A DNA stretch of 35,236 nt from Deltaproteobacteria bacterium CG_4_9_14_3_um_filter_63_12 (GCA_002789955.1 PFUG01000359.1:1-35236); one strand, 5' to 3'; positions 8,305 through 17,517 are shown, numbered from the stretch's first letter. The notes: generated by a model not told the origin, from the letters alone. Numbers and translations are program-made.

Positions 8305-8614
8305 GAATTTTTCCAATGCTCCGCAATGGCCGTGGACGCCAAACTCCCCTTTGTCGTTGTTTCGGGGATGGATGGTGGGCGCGAGTAAGCCCCAACTTTG
8401 ACCACAACTTCGCCTCGAAGCAACCACTTCGACGCCGAGAAGTCTTCTGCGCGCGAAATTACGCAGAACCCGACGCTACGATTGTTCCCAAGTCCACGAT
8501 CTGCTCTACTGACTGCCAGTGAATATTTCGCGGCGGGACAGCATGGATAATTCGAGAAGGCTCCAAAATCGCGAGCCATCTCGGGCAAGTTGTCGCATTT
8601 CCGAGGTGGCCAAA
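8305..8614. other. Intergenic region between divergent lipoprotein genes
   Basis: These 310 bp separate two divergent lipoprotein genes and must carry both promoters. I see no credible gene and cannot pick out convincing -35/-10 pairs. An in-frame GTG at 8519 would lengthen the downstream protein by 32 residues, but that would bury its signal peptide. Confidence 0.5.
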
Positions 8615-11600
8615 ATGAAGCGTATCGTCGGCTCTCTCTTGATTCTGACAGTGATCGCCTGGTTGCAGGTTGGATGCGGTGACGACGCGAAGTCCAGCGC
8701 GATCGAGGATCTCGGCATCGACGCAGGAGAGGACACGGTCGTGGTGCCGACTTGCGCGACAGGGTGCGACGATCAAGACGGCTGCACCGAGGACAAGTGT
8801 GCGGCCGACGGTGTCGCCTGCGAACACGTGTACGACGAGACGCTCTGCTGCACCGATGACCAGTGCGAGATTTTGGGGGTCTGCTACGACAACTTGGCGC
8901 CAAACCCAGATAACTCCTGCCAGATCTGTTCGGTGCCGACCGACGCCAGCGATTGGTCAGCCGACGACACCGGGACCTGCGACGATGGCAGCCTCTGCAC
9001 GGTGAACGACCGATGCGTCGATGGGGCCTGTGTCGCCGAGACGGTCAGTTGCGACGACGAAGACCCATGCACCGACGAGCGCTGTGATCCTGCGACGGGC
9101 AGCTGCAGCACCGCCTTTAACGTCGAGGCGTGCGATGACGGCGATTCTTGCACCGACAACGACACTTGCGCCCAAGGAACCTGCGCAGGTCAGCCGATTC
9201 AGTGTGGCGATGGCAACGTCTGCACGACGGACACCTGTGACCCTGCGCTCGGGTGTGTCTTCGTCCCTGACGACGGCGCGCCCTGCAGCCTCAACGACGT
9301 CTGCAGCATCGCCACCGCCTGCCTCGGCGGAGCCTGTGTCGCCACCGACGTCGACGCCTGCGACGACAACGACTTCTGCACCGCAGACTTCTGCGAGGAG
9401 CCCACGGGCTGCGGCCACAAGACCCTCGACGACCTTTGCACCGACACCAACCCGTGCACCGACGAGGCCTGCGACCCGGCTCAAGGCTGCGTCTACCCGT
9501 TCAACACAGACCCCTGCAACGATGGCAACGCCTGCACCGCCGCTGACGTCTGCACCTCCGGGGCCTGCCTCGGTGCCCTCATCGACCCCAACGACAACAA
9601 CCTCTGCACCGACGACACCTGCGAGCCAGACACTGGCATCGCGCACGTCCCCAACACCTTGCCCTGCGACGACAACGACGTCTGCACCCTCAACGACACC
9701 TGCGGGAACTCGAGCTGCCAAGCAGGCACCACGCCCCTGAACTGCGACGACAACAGCGTCTGCACCGAGGATAGCTGTGATTCTGTCGAGGGTTGCCAAC
9801 ACCTCGACCTGACGGCGAGCTGTGAAGACGGCAACCTCTGCACGACCCACAGCTGCGACGCGGTCAACGGCTGCGTCCAGAGCGTCATCAAGTCGTTCCT
9901 TTGCCAGCCCACCATCGTTGTGGACTTCCCGCTTCGCGCCGCCACCTTGGTCGACCTGGGGAGCAACCAGATCACCGTCACTGGCTCGGCCATCAGCGGG
10001 GCTGGCCTCATCACCTCGCTCACCATCAACGGCCAGACCGTTCCCGTCGGCATCGACGGCTCCTTCTCGCTCACCATGACGCCGCAGCGCGGCTCCAACA
10101 CCCTCGAGATCATCGCGACGGACGCCCTCGGGACGACGCAAGAGCGTGTCCAGTCCTACCACTGGTCCAGCCAGTACACGCAGCCGGACCCGCTCGTTCC
10201 CGGCAGCGGCGCCGTCGATCCAGGGCTAGGAATTTGGATGGGACAAGAGACCCTCGACGACAAGCAGTCTCCGCCGCCGCTCGACTTCGCCGCCATCTTC
10301 GAAGGCGTGATGAGCAACTTTGACCTCGGGAGCTTCTTCGACCCCAACACCATCCTCGCCAGCCAAGCCGGCTACAACATCTATCTCCGTACCCTCAACC
10401 TGGGTGGCACCTCGGTCGCCCTCGACGCCAACGACACCGGGATTCACGTCCAACTGTCGCTGAACAACATCACGGGGCGCCTCTATTTTGATTGCACCAA
10501 CCTCACGTGTTGGTTCTTGGACGGCGACGGCTGGGGGAGCCTCGGCATCAGCAGCATCGTCATCAACGCCGACTTAGTCTTCTCGGTGAACTCCGACCAC
10601 ACCCTCTCGGTGGTCGTCGCCAACAACACCACCGCCATCAACAACCTGACGTTGAGCGCCGACAACGCTTGGACCAACTTCCTCCTGGCCATCATCAAGC
10701 CGTTCATCCTCAGCGGTTTGGTGGCCGATCTCGAGACCACCCTCAACGACCAGCTCTCCACGGTGCTCGGACCCATGTTGGGCGACGCCTTCTCGGCGCT
10801 GGCCTTCAACGTCGACTTCGACCTTCCTCGCCTCGACGGCGCCGTCGACGCAGGTGGCAACCCCATCGTCATCCCCGTCAATCTCTCCAGCGACTTCTCA
10901 GCGGTGGCCTTCGGCGACGCCAACCCTGGACCGCAAGGCGGCCTCTTCGCGCTGCGCGCTTGGGCCACTACCCCTGTTCGCGGCGTCGCGCTGGGCAGCC
11001 CCTTCGACGAAAACCTCGGCGTCCCCATGCGCACCCAGTGCGGCAACGGCGTCCAGGTCATGGTCGTTCCCATGCTCGCGCCCATGGAGATCGTCTTCCC
11101 CGACGACACCCTCAACCAGATTCTGCGCGCCGCGTGGTGGGGTGGGCTCCTCGACTTCCCAGTCGACGCCTCGCTCCTCGGAGGGGTCGACTTGTCCGCC
11201 TACGGCGTCACCAACCTCAACATGGTCATCAGCGGGCTCTTGCCGCCCCTCTCCTCCGACTGCGGGCCCCAAGGAGAGCTCAAGCTCTACGTCGGCGACA
11301 TGCAGATCAACGCCTCCCTCGACCTCTTCGGGCAGCACATGGACCTGCTCGTCTACGTCTCCTTCGAGGCGCCCATCTCCCTGGCCGCCTCCAACGGCGA
11401 GCTCGTCATCACCGTGCAGAGTGTCGAAAACGTGAAGCTCGAGGTGAACGTCGTACAAGAAAACCTGCTCGCCTCTGAAACCGTCATCGCCAACCTTCTC
11501 GAAACCCAGCTGGTGCCTGCCTTGGGCAACCTCCTGGGCGGTGGCCAGCCGCTGGCCTCCTTCCCGCTGCCCGAAATCGATCTGAGCAGCGCGCTGGGCC

Positions 11601-11701
11601 AACCCCCTGGAACCTCCGTGATCGTCATCGAGACCATGACCAACTCCAACTGGCAAGAACGCATCGATGGCAACACCATCGTCTACGGGAGGTTGAGATA
11701 A
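8615..11701 (+). CDS. CTDC-repeat lipoprotein with Ig-like and TULIP-like regions
   Basis: This 1028-residue protein starts at the ATG of MKRIV, with GAGG 8 nt upstream. The signal peptide ends in the lipobox QVGC (Cys21). Residues ~46-427 hold about 13 cysteine units of the form CDDGxxCTxDxC, alternating with GC/GAC units and resembling Pfam Dicty_CTDC. A bacterial Ig-like domain follows at ~430-520 (ITVTGSAISG...LTINGQ). From ~590 to the end the sequence is Gly/Asn-rich, with long amphipathic strands and helices. Blocks such as LNNITGRLYF, LVADLETTLNDQLSTVL and DDTLNQILRAAWWGGLLDFP resemble the two halves of BPI/LBP-type TULIP lipid-binding proteins. The TULIP call is inference from pattern. 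It is probably anchored in the envelope, with the CTDC array as a stalk. Its stop codon overlaps the next start by 1 nt. Confidence 0.88.
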   Translation: MKRIVGSLLILTVIAWLQVGCGDDAKSSAIEDLGIDAGEDTVVVPTCATGCDDQDGCTEDKCAADGVACEHVYDETLCCTDDQCEILGVCYDNLAPNPDNSCQICSVPTDASDWSADDTGTCDDGSLCTVNDRCVDGACVAETVSCDDEDPCTDERCDPATGSCSTAFNVEACDDGDSCTDNDTCAQGTCAGQPIQCGDGNVCTTDTCDPALGCVFVPDDGAPCSLNDVCSIATACLGGACVATDVDACDDNDFCTADFCEEPTGCGHKTLDDLCTDTNPCTDEACDPAQGCVYPFNTDPCNDGNACTAADVCTSGACLGALIDPNDNNLCTDDTCEPDTGIAHVPNTLPCDDNDVCTLNDTCGNSSCQAGTTPLNCDDNSVCTEDSCDSVEGCQHLDLTASCEDGNLCTTHSCDAVNGCVQSVIKSFLCQPTIVVDFPLRAATLVDLGSNQITVTGSAISGAGLITSLTINGQTVPVGIDGSFSLTMTPQRGSNTLEIIATDALGTTQERVQSYHWSSQYTQPDPLVPGSGAVDPGLGIWMGQETLDDKQSPPPLDFAAIFEGVMSNFDLGSFFDPNTILASQAGYNIYLRTLNLGGTSVALDANDTGIHVQLSLNNITGRLYFDCTNLTCWFLDGDGWGSLGISSIVINADLVFSVNSDHTLSVVVANNTTAINNLTLSADNAWTNFLLAIIKPFILSGLVADLETTLNDQLSTVLGPMLGDAFSALAFNVDFDLPRLDGAVDAGGNPIVIPVNLSSDFSAVAFGDANPGPQGGLFALRAWATTPVRGVALGSPFDENLGVPMRTQCGNGVQVMVVPMLAPMEIVFPDDTLNQILRAAWWGGLLDFPVDASLLGGVDLSAYGVTNLNMVISGLLPPLSSDCGPQGELKLYVGDMQINASLDLFGQHMDLLVYVSFEAPISLAASNGELVITVQSVENVKLEVNVVQENLLASETVIANLLETQLVPALGNLLGGGQPLASFPLPEIDLSSALGQPPGTSVIVIETMTNSNWQERIDGNTIVYGRLR

Positions 11702-13632
11702 TGACCATCCGACCCCTGCACCTCCTCTTCCTCCTCGTTGTGCTCCTCCCCCTCGCCGGCTGCGGCGACGACAGCAACAGCCAAGGCGACGCCCTCGTCA
11801 TCGACGACACCCAGCAGTCCGACGGCTTCATCACTCCGGACGGCGAGCTGCCGAACATCGTCACGGGCGTGACCCACTGCGAAGCCGACGCCGCATGCGA
11901 CGATGGCCTCGATTGCACCGACGACACCTGCGTCGACGAGCCCAACCAAGGGAAGATTTGCCACTGGGAGGTCGCGGCAGGCCAATGCCTCATCGCCAAC
12001 CAGTGCCAGTCCTACGGCGACAAGAACCCCAACAATTCCTGCGAGCTGTGCGCCGCAGCCACGCCGATGCAGTGGAGCACGGCCAGCGATGGCGCCACCT
12101 GCGACGACGGCGACGCCTGCACCAGCGGCACCACCTGCGTCGCTGGCGCCTGCGAGGGCGGCAGCACGATCGACTGCGACGACCAGAACGACTGCACCAT
12201 CGACCTCTGCGACCCGCAGATCGGCTGCCAGAGCGACCCCGTGGACAACGCCCTCGCCGTGGCCTGCGACGACGGGCTCGTCTGCACTCTCGATGACGTC
12301 TGCACCGACGGCGCCTGTGTCGGCGCGGCCGACCCCTGCGACGACGGCGACGTCTGCACCGACGGCACCTGCGAGGAAGCCACGGGCTGCGTCCAGAGCT
12401 TCAACAGCGCACCCTGCGACGACGGGCTGCTTTGCACCGTCGACTCGGTTTGCGACCAAGGCACCTGCGGCGGCGGCCAGCCCAACCTCTGCGACGACGG
12501 CAACGAGTGCACCATCGACGTCTGCGACGAGCTGGCCGGCTGCGTGTGGCTGCCCACCTTCAATCCCTGCTGCACAGGCACCGTCTCGGTCTGCGACGAC
12601 GGCGACCTCTGCACCACCGACATTTGCGACCCCAACACCGCCGAGTGCAGCTACGCCTTCAGCACCTCGGCCTGCAACGACAGCAACGCTTGCACCACCA
12701 ACGACACCTGCGACCAGGGCGTCTGCTCGGGCGCGGCGCTCACCTGCGACGACGGCAACGACTGCACCACCGACACCTGCAACATCGGCATCGGCTGCAC
12801 CACCTCGCCGCTCGACGGCACCTCTTGCGACGACGGACTCGCCTGCAGCACTGGGGATGCCTGTGTCTTGGGTGTCTGTAAGGCCGATACGAGCCAATGC
12901 CTCTGCACCCCGACCTTCGGCGACGCGGCCAAAGTCACCTCGATGCTGATCGGCGCCAACCAGAACGCAGGCGAGGCCCTCGACATCGACGGCGACGGCA
13001 CTCTCGACAACGGCCTGGCGGCCTTGGGCAGCCTCGTCAACACGCCGCTGCAAGACGCGGTCACCGCCGGCAGCATCATGCTCCTCTTCGAAGGTTTCCA
13101 GACGGGCAGCTTCGACCTCTCCTTGTTCCAGGCCGACCTCGACCCCGCCAACGCCACCTGCGAGCACCTGACCGCGACCTGCGACTACCTCGCCGATCGC
13201 AACCTGCTCGACTCCGTGACCTGCGACCCGCTGGTCAACCTCCCCGCAAATTGGACGGGGACGCACGTCACCGCAGGCGGTCCGACCACCATCATGCCGT
13301 TCTCTTTGCCGCTGGACGCCACGACCACCCTCGACCTGACGCTCTACATGGTCAACATCGACTTCACCGTCACCACGGCAAACGGTCAAGTGAACGGTCT
13401 CACCGGGCTCCTGGGAGGCGCGGCCACCGAGACGGACCTCAACGCCGCCATCCGTTCCCTCGACCCGACCTCGCTGCCCAACAACATGAGCCCCGACGAC
13501 CTCATCAACCTCCTGGGGATCCTCGCCCCCAACGACACCGACACCGACGGAGACGGCACGAAAGACGCCAAATCCATCGGCCTTAAGCTCATTGGCATCG
13601 ACGGGAAGCTGGTGGGGGCACTGGCGCCTTAG
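11701..13632 (+). CDS. CTDC-repeat lipoprotein
   Basis: This 643-residue predicted lipoprotein has the lipobox LAGC (Cys21). Residues ~60-400 carry about 11 CTDC-like units (for example CDDGNDCTTDTC and CDDGLLCTVDSVC), closely related to those of the upstream gene. The C-terminal ~240 residues have few cysteines. They begin with an IGANQNAGEALDIDGDGTLDN motif region of a kind seen in myxobacterial exported proteins and end in a beta-rich, threonine-rich section with another Asp-rich DTDTDGDGT loop, a possible calcium site. Translation is probably coupled to the upstream gene: the ATG overlaps its TAA, and GGGAGG sits 8 nt before. The pair is therefore likely one operon acting at the cell envelope. 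The exact role is unknown. Confidence 0.87.
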   Translation: MTIRPLHLLFLLVVLLPLAGCGDDSNSQGDALVIDDTQQSDGFITPDGELPNIVTGVTHCEADAACDDGLDCTDDTCVDEPNQGKICHWEVAAGQCLIANQCQSYGDKNPNNSCELCAAATPMQWSTASDGATCDDGDACTSGTTCVAGACEGGSTIDCDDQNDCTIDLCDPQIGCQSDPVDNALAVACDDGLVCTLDDVCTDGACVGAADPCDDGDVCTDGTCEEATGCVQSFNSAPCDDGLLCTVDSVCDQGTCGGGQPNLCDDGNECTIDVCDELAGCVWLPTFNPCCTGTVSVCDDGDLCTTDICDPNTAECSYAFSTSACNDSNACTTNDTCDQGVCSGAALTCDDGNDCTTDTCNIGIGCTTSPLDGTSCDDGLACSTGDACVLGVCKADTSQCLCTPTFGDAAKVTSMLIGANQNAGEALDIDGDGTLDNGLAALGSLVNTPLQDAVTAGSIMLLFEGFQTGSFDLSLFQADLDPANATCEHLTATCDYLADRNLLDSVTCDPLVNLPANWTGTHVTAGGPTTIMPFSLPLDATTTLDLTLYMVNIDFTVTTANGQVNGLTGLLGGAATETDLNAAIRSLDPTSLPNNMSPDDLINLLGILAPNDTDTDGDGTKDAKSIGLKLIGIDGKLVGALAP

Positions 13633-13643
13633 GTTTACGCATC

Positions 13644-13725
13644 AGGGGCAGGCACAGGGGCCTGCCCCTACGCGTCGATGGGCTCCGAACGTTGACAGGT
13701 AGGGGCAGGCCCCTGTGTCTGCCCT
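13644..13725. terminator. Long inverted repeat between convergent genes
   Basis: Two arms of 27 and 26 nt (13644-13670 and 13700-13725) are reverse complements apart from one indel and one substitution. The left arm is itself a hairpin: AGGGGCAGGC pairs with GCCTGCCCCT around a 6-nt loop. It fills the gap between a plus-strand and a minus-strand gene, so a bidirectional terminator role is likely. Its GGGGCAGGC sequence also looks like a dispersed palindromic repeat. There is no T-run. Confidence 0.6.
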
Positions 13726-13732
13726 AACTCGG

Positions 13733-14167
13733 TCACCAGGACAGCTTCTTGCGCAGCGACGGGCTCAAATAGCGCTCGCCCTTTAGAATGGCGAAGATGG
13801 CGGCGAGGATCTCCTTCTCGTCTTCGGTCTTGAGCAGGTAGCCGCTCGCGCCCAGGCCGAGGGCGCGCTCTACGAACGAGATCTCCGAGGTGGCCGTCAG
13901 CATGAGGATCCGCACCCGATGATTCTCGGCGCGGACGAGCTGCAAGAGGTCGAGCCCGTGGCCCTTCTTTAGGGCCATGTCCATGATGACCATGTCGGGC
14001 TTGAGGTCGCGAATGAACTCCTCGGCGAGCACGGCGTCTTCGGCCTCACCGCAGACCTCGAGCTCGGCTTGGGAGTGGATGAGGCGGCGCAGCGCACGTC
14101 GGATCAGGGGGTGATCGTCGACGAGGAAGATACGAGTCGGTTTGGCTCTGGGGTCGCCTGAGGTCAT
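13733..14167 (-). CDS. Stand-alone response-regulator receiver protein (NarL-like)
   Basis: This 144-residue protein is a complete receiver domain. It has the acidic pair Asp17/Asp18 (LVDDHP), the phospho-acceptor Asp63 (VIMDMAL), Thr91 (LMLTATS) and Lys113 (YLLKTED). After the domain it has GERYLSPSLRKKLSW, which is the linker that normally leads to the LuxR/NarL helix-turn-helix, and then it stops. It therefore has no DNA-binding domain and probably signals by protein-protein contact, or it is a truncated regulator. No histidine kinase is encoded in the window. The ribosome site upstream of the ATG is weak. The zinc-ribbon gene lies 60 bp upstream on the same strand. Confidence 0.92.
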   Translation of the reverse strand: MTSGDPRAKPTRIFLVDDHPLIRRALRRLIHSQAELEVCGEAEDAVLAEEFIRDLKPDMVIMDMALKKGHGLDLLQLVRAENHRVRILMLTATSEISFVERALGLGASGYLLKTEDEKEILAAIFAILKGERYLSPSLRKKLSW

Positions 14168-14227
14168 CGAGCACCGGTTGGTGGTTGGGAATCGCGCGTG
14201 CCGAGTAGCGCGCGAAAATCCGATCGG

Positions 14228-15037
14228 TCAGTACTTCTTTTCACGTCGGCCGCCGAAGAGCGAGCGGATGCCAGAAATGGCGGTCGAGATCGCGTCGCTG
14301 ATCATGAACGCCTCGGCACCATGGTGATGCCCTCTGAAACCTCGATTGAAGCGGGAAACGTCGCGCATCTCTTTGCGTGTCTGCAGCTCGTGCTTGCGCC
14401 TGGCCTGGTCCGCCTTGGCCTGCGCCAGGGTCGCCATCGCGGCGGCCTGTAAGCCCGTGACGCTCTGCCGAGTGGGATCCTCAGGGTACTCGCCAGCCAC
14501 GACGCACACCTCACAGTAATAGAAACCATTGCGTTTGACGCAATGGGCGACGAGCTCCTCTTGCCCGCAGCTTTGGCAGACCACGACGCTCTGTCGGTCG
14601 TCAGGGACGTTCTTTGCGGGGACGGCCCGCTTTGCTTGAGCGTCTCGCGCCGCCTGGCTGAGATTCTGTCGCTCCTCGCCGTCGATCCAGAACCCACGGC
14701 ACGTGGGGCAGCGGTCGAATTGCATCTCTTCGAAGTCCACGACTTGCATCGCCTCACCGTCGACTGGGCAGTTGACGGCCAGGGGACGCTGACACTTGGC
14801 GCAAGCGGACCCGACCTGCAGGAGCCCGCAATAACGACAGGTGTCCGCTTCCCGGGATTCGTTGGCGAGGTAGCCCTCGACGGGCTCTCCGCGGAAACGC
14901 TCGCCGACCAGAGGGTCGAACTCGCCGGCGTCGAGCCACAAGCCTTTGCACTGTGGGCAAACGTCGACCTCGATGCCTTTGCTCTTTCGACGGTCCAAGT
15001 TGACCTGGCAGATGGGGCAGGTTCGCACGTGTTCCAT
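14228..15037 (-). CDS. Zinc-ribbon (zf-TFIIB-like) protein
   Basis: This 269-residue cytoplasmic protein is rich in CxxC pairs. The first module, residues 7-40 (CPIC...GIEVDVCPQCKGLWLDAGE), is a classic zf-TFIIB-type ribbon. A second CRYC/CAKC pair follows at ~67-82. A second TFIIB-like ribbon lies at ~90-125 (CPVD...FDRCPTCRGFWIDGEE). A fourth pair set, CQSC/CEVC, is at ~155-180. The C-terminal third is an Ala/Gln/Lys-rich helix, then a HHH-containing loop and a basic end (GGRREKKY). Such small ribbon proteins are widespread and mostly uncharacterised. It may be cotranscribed with the receiver gene downstream. Confidence 0.88.
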   Translation of the reverse strand: MEHVRTCPICQVNLDRRKSKGIEVDVCPQCKGLWLDAGEFDPLVGERFRGEPVEGYLANESREADTCRYCGLLQVGSACAKCQRPLAVNCPVDGEAMQVVDFEEMQFDRCPTCRGFWIDGEERQNLSQAARDAQAKRAVPAKNVPDDRQSVVVCQSCGQEELVAHCVKRNGFYYCEVCVVAGEYPEDPTRQSVTGLQAAAMATLAQAKADQARRKHELQTRKEMRDVSRFNRGFRGHHHGAEAFMISDAISTAISGIRSLFGGRREKKY

Positions 15038-15128
15038 CCGTCTCTCTCGTCGTTCGGGTTCGGGTCACGTCTCAACGGAAAAGGGCGCACGCCGAAGCGC
15101 GAGCCCCATTATCATAGCGCCATCCACT

Positions 15129-15182
15129 CAGGGCGTCACCCCGAAGGGGGCGACGGGCCTGCAGCCAGGGGTTTCAACCCGT
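15129..15182. repeat. REP-like two-hairpin element
   Basis: A CCCC-GAA-GGGG hairpin inside a GCGTC...GACG frame is followed by GCCAGGGGTT paired with AACCCGTGGC. The layout (first hairpin, short spacer, second hairpin) matches the elements at 3661-3720 and 23480-23545. It lies in the 179-bp gap between two minus-strand genes. Confidence 0.5.
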
Positions 15183-15216
15183 GGCGACCGGATTCCGCTT
15201 CAGGCTCATTTCCCTC

Positions 15217-17412
15217 TTACGGGATGCAAGCCCCATCAACCGGAGTCTTCTCCGGCATCTGCAGATAGGGGTAACCCTCGTTCATCATCCCACGCACGCA
15301 GAAGGCCGAGTCCACGAGGCCGTCGCCATCGAGGTCCGCCCGGGCCCCGGCGGCGAAGCGCAGTCCATCCTCAGAGGTCCGGTAACAGTATTGGTAAAGG
15401 GTCTTGCGGGGCCCAAATCCAAGGTCCGCAAAGACCCCCTGCGGCTGGATGAAGTCGTCCATGGGCTCTGCGCACGAGAGGTCGACGCTGAGCGGGAAGG
15501 TCGGCGGAATGACCGCACCGTTCGCGTCGAAGCGCTCGGTCTCGACATAGACGGTGACCCCCTCGGCGATGTCCCGCAGGTTCTGCAGGGGCTCCGCCTC
15601 TTTCGCTTGCCGCAGGTATTTTGCGAACGCTGGGATGGCGATGGCCGCCTGCATCCCCAACAGGGTGCCCTTCTTGCCCACCTCGAACTTGAATTCGAGG
15701 TCTTTCGGGCTCAGCGTAACGGTGAGCTCGGCTTTGCTGGTCACCATTTTGTCCAGCCCCTCCATGTCGGCGCCGACCGGGAAGATGCCAGAGGCAAGGA
15801 GCTTAGCGAGGTCGACGCGGAGCGCGAAGAGCTCGACACTCGCCGCATCCACTGTGGCACTCTTCGCGGACAGATATCCTGCGACGAGCTCCTCAGCCCC
15901 CGAGAGCACGAGCTTGGTCTGTCCCTGCGTCTCCTCGACTCCATAGTGGGTGTCCACGCCGCCAATTGGCAACACTCCCTGGTTCTGGTCCAGCGCCACA
16001 CAGTCTCCACCGAGCGGTTGGCCCTTGCTCAAACACCCCAAGCTCGTCAGCAGCGGGGTCCCTTTCCCACTGGGCCCGAACACCACCAACGTCGCCTTCA
16101 TGGTCTGTGGCGTGAAGTCGTTCTCGACGATCACCTGCAGCGAGTAGTCTCCGGCGAGGTCGAGGGTGCGCATCGGCTCAGGCACCGCCCGCAAACCCAG
16201 CGAAGGGGCGGCGCCCAACCACAGACCGGGCGCATAGGTCAGCACCGAGGGCGCCTCCAGTAGCGCCTGCAGTTGCCCCCACGTCATCCCTGCTGGCGCC
16301 GCAAAACCCGCCTCGGCCCACGGCCCGGTGCTCCCCGCGACGCTCGAGAGGAGCCGCACCACACCCATCACGTCGCCGACCTCGACAGACGGCACAGCAA
16401 CCAGGGTCTCTACGAGGGCGCTCGCGTCCTTCCGCAGTAGGTTGCGCAGCACGATCCGCTCGCGCTCACCCGACTCGAAGGCGACGAGCGCGACCTCATA
16501 GGGCCCACCAAAAGTCAGCCCATGCGCGGCCTTCAAGTCCTCCGGGCCCGACCCCGCGAGCCAGCCGCGAAGCTGCTCCGCGGTGCCCAGCGCGTCGACG
16601 TCCACGGCGACCTGGAGCAAGGTCTCGGCATTGGCGCTTGGCAAGCTGCTCGCCCCAGCCTCGAGCGTCGACAGCGCCGCCACCGACGACTCAGGTCCCG
16701 CCTCGTCCAACGCCACCTGTGACACCGCAATGTCCAGTAAAAGGTGGTCGCCAGCTAGCTTGAGCCCAAACGCCAACGGACCCGCCGTAAACGCGTCCCG
16801 ATACCCCGCCACGCTCTGGTCTTTCCGCTCTGGTACCTTGGCCAAAACCTCCGCCGCCAGGCCCTCAGCCACCTTCCCGTCTTTGACGGGCACGGCCACC
16901 CGCACCACGAGCGACAGGCCATCCAAGACTTTGCGGGCTTCGGCTGGGCTCTTCTGAGCATTTGCCTGAGCCTCGGCCACCACTCCAGCCCACTTGTCCG
17001 CTGGAGACACCGCGACGAACACTGAAATCGGGCGATCGACGTCGAGCCCGAGGGGGGCCCAGCCCGACCGTTGCACGAGAGACCTCAGCGGCTCTTCGGC
17101 CGCGGCCAATCCCTCCTTGATGCTCGTGGCCTGTTCGGGCGCCTCGGTCTCGAGGATCTTCATCATGATGTCGAACTGCTCGAAGACCTTGTCCGGGCGA
17201 ATGACGACCGACAAGACCGCGCCCTCGAGCGAGACCTCCTTCGCCAGTACCGTCGCCTCAGAGTCCGCCTTGCTCTGCGCACCTGCGGCTTTGCTTTTCT
17301 CAGGCGCAGCCGCCTCGCCGCTCGGTGCGTCCTCGACGCTCGCTGGCGCCTTGGCTTGGCACCCCCAGAGCCCGAGACCCAGCAGCAAGAACAGCATCCA
17401 TTTCGCGGTCAT
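15217..17412 (-). CDS. Lipoprotein with pilin-like C-terminal module
   Basis: This 731-residue predicted lipoprotein has the lipobox LWGC (Cys18) followed by an Ala/Glu/Lys-rich linker. The central ~500 residues are alpha/beta with repeated VxVxV strands and no family I recognise. Residues ~578-731 resemble type IV pilins: AAIAIPAFAKYLRQAK (the second half of the pilin N-terminal helix), then NLRDIAEGVTVYVETERFD, FPLS and a final LDGDGLVDSAFCVRG sheet. The prepilin cleavage site and first helix half are absent, so this part cannot be processed as a pilin. The start is ATG 17412; a GTG 6 nt upstream is an alternative, with GGGGGA just before it. It is divergent from the HEAT-like gene, with a 105-bp shared promoter region. 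Confidence 0.85.
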   Translation of the reverse strand: MTAKWMLFLLLGLGLWGCQAKAPASVEDAPSGEAAAPEKSKAAGAQSKADSEATVLAKEVSLEGAVLSVVIRPDKVFEQFDIMMKILETEAPEQATSIKEGLAAAEEPLRSLVQRSGWAPLGLDVDRPISVFVAVSPADKWAGVVAEAQANAQKSPAEARKVLDGLSLVVRVAVPVKDGKVAEGLAAEVLAKVPERKDQSVAGYRDAFTAGPLAFGLKLAGDHLLLDIAVSQVALDEAGPESSVAALSTLEAGASSLPSANAETLLQVAVDVDALGTAEQLRGWLAGSGPEDLKAAHGLTFGGPYEVALVAFESGERERIVLRNLLRKDASALVETLVAVPSVEVGDVMGVVRLLSSVAGSTGPWAEAGFAAPAGMTWGQLQALLEAPSVLTYAPGLWLGAAPSLGLRAVPEPMRTLDLAGDYSLQVIVENDFTPQTMKATLVVFGPSGKGTPLLTSLGCLSKGQPLGGDCVALDQNQGVLPIGGVDTHYGVEETQGQTKLVLSGAEELVAGYLSAKSATVDAASVELFALRVDLAKLLASGIFPVGADMEGLDKMVTSKAELTVTLSPKDLEFKFEVGKKGTLLGMQAAIAIPAFAKYLRQAKEAEPLQNLRDIAEGVTVYVETERFDANGAVIPPTFPLSVDLSCAEPMDDFIQPQGVFADLGFGPRKTLYQYCYRTSEDGLRFAAGARADLDGDGLVDSAFCVRGMMNEGYPYLQMPEKTPVDGACIP

Positions 17413-17517
17413 CTTCACTTCTTCCCCCTTCAGAGGCTCTGAGGCTCAGGAGTCTTCCCCAACCGTTGCGGCGGACTATACTGCAGAGCCGATGACCCGA
17501 ACCAGAGGCCCAGCGCC

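Noticed and set aside
8756-9900. Regular DNA periodicity that could suggest a CRISPR array
   Set aside because: The period reflects in-frame CTDC protein repeats with variable sequence; there are no conserved repeats with unique spacers.
11683-13389. 568-residue minus-strand frame opposite the CTDC gene
   Set aside because: Its Val/Ala/Gly-rich repeats simply mirror the CTDC repeat DNA, and no ribosome site or family is visible.
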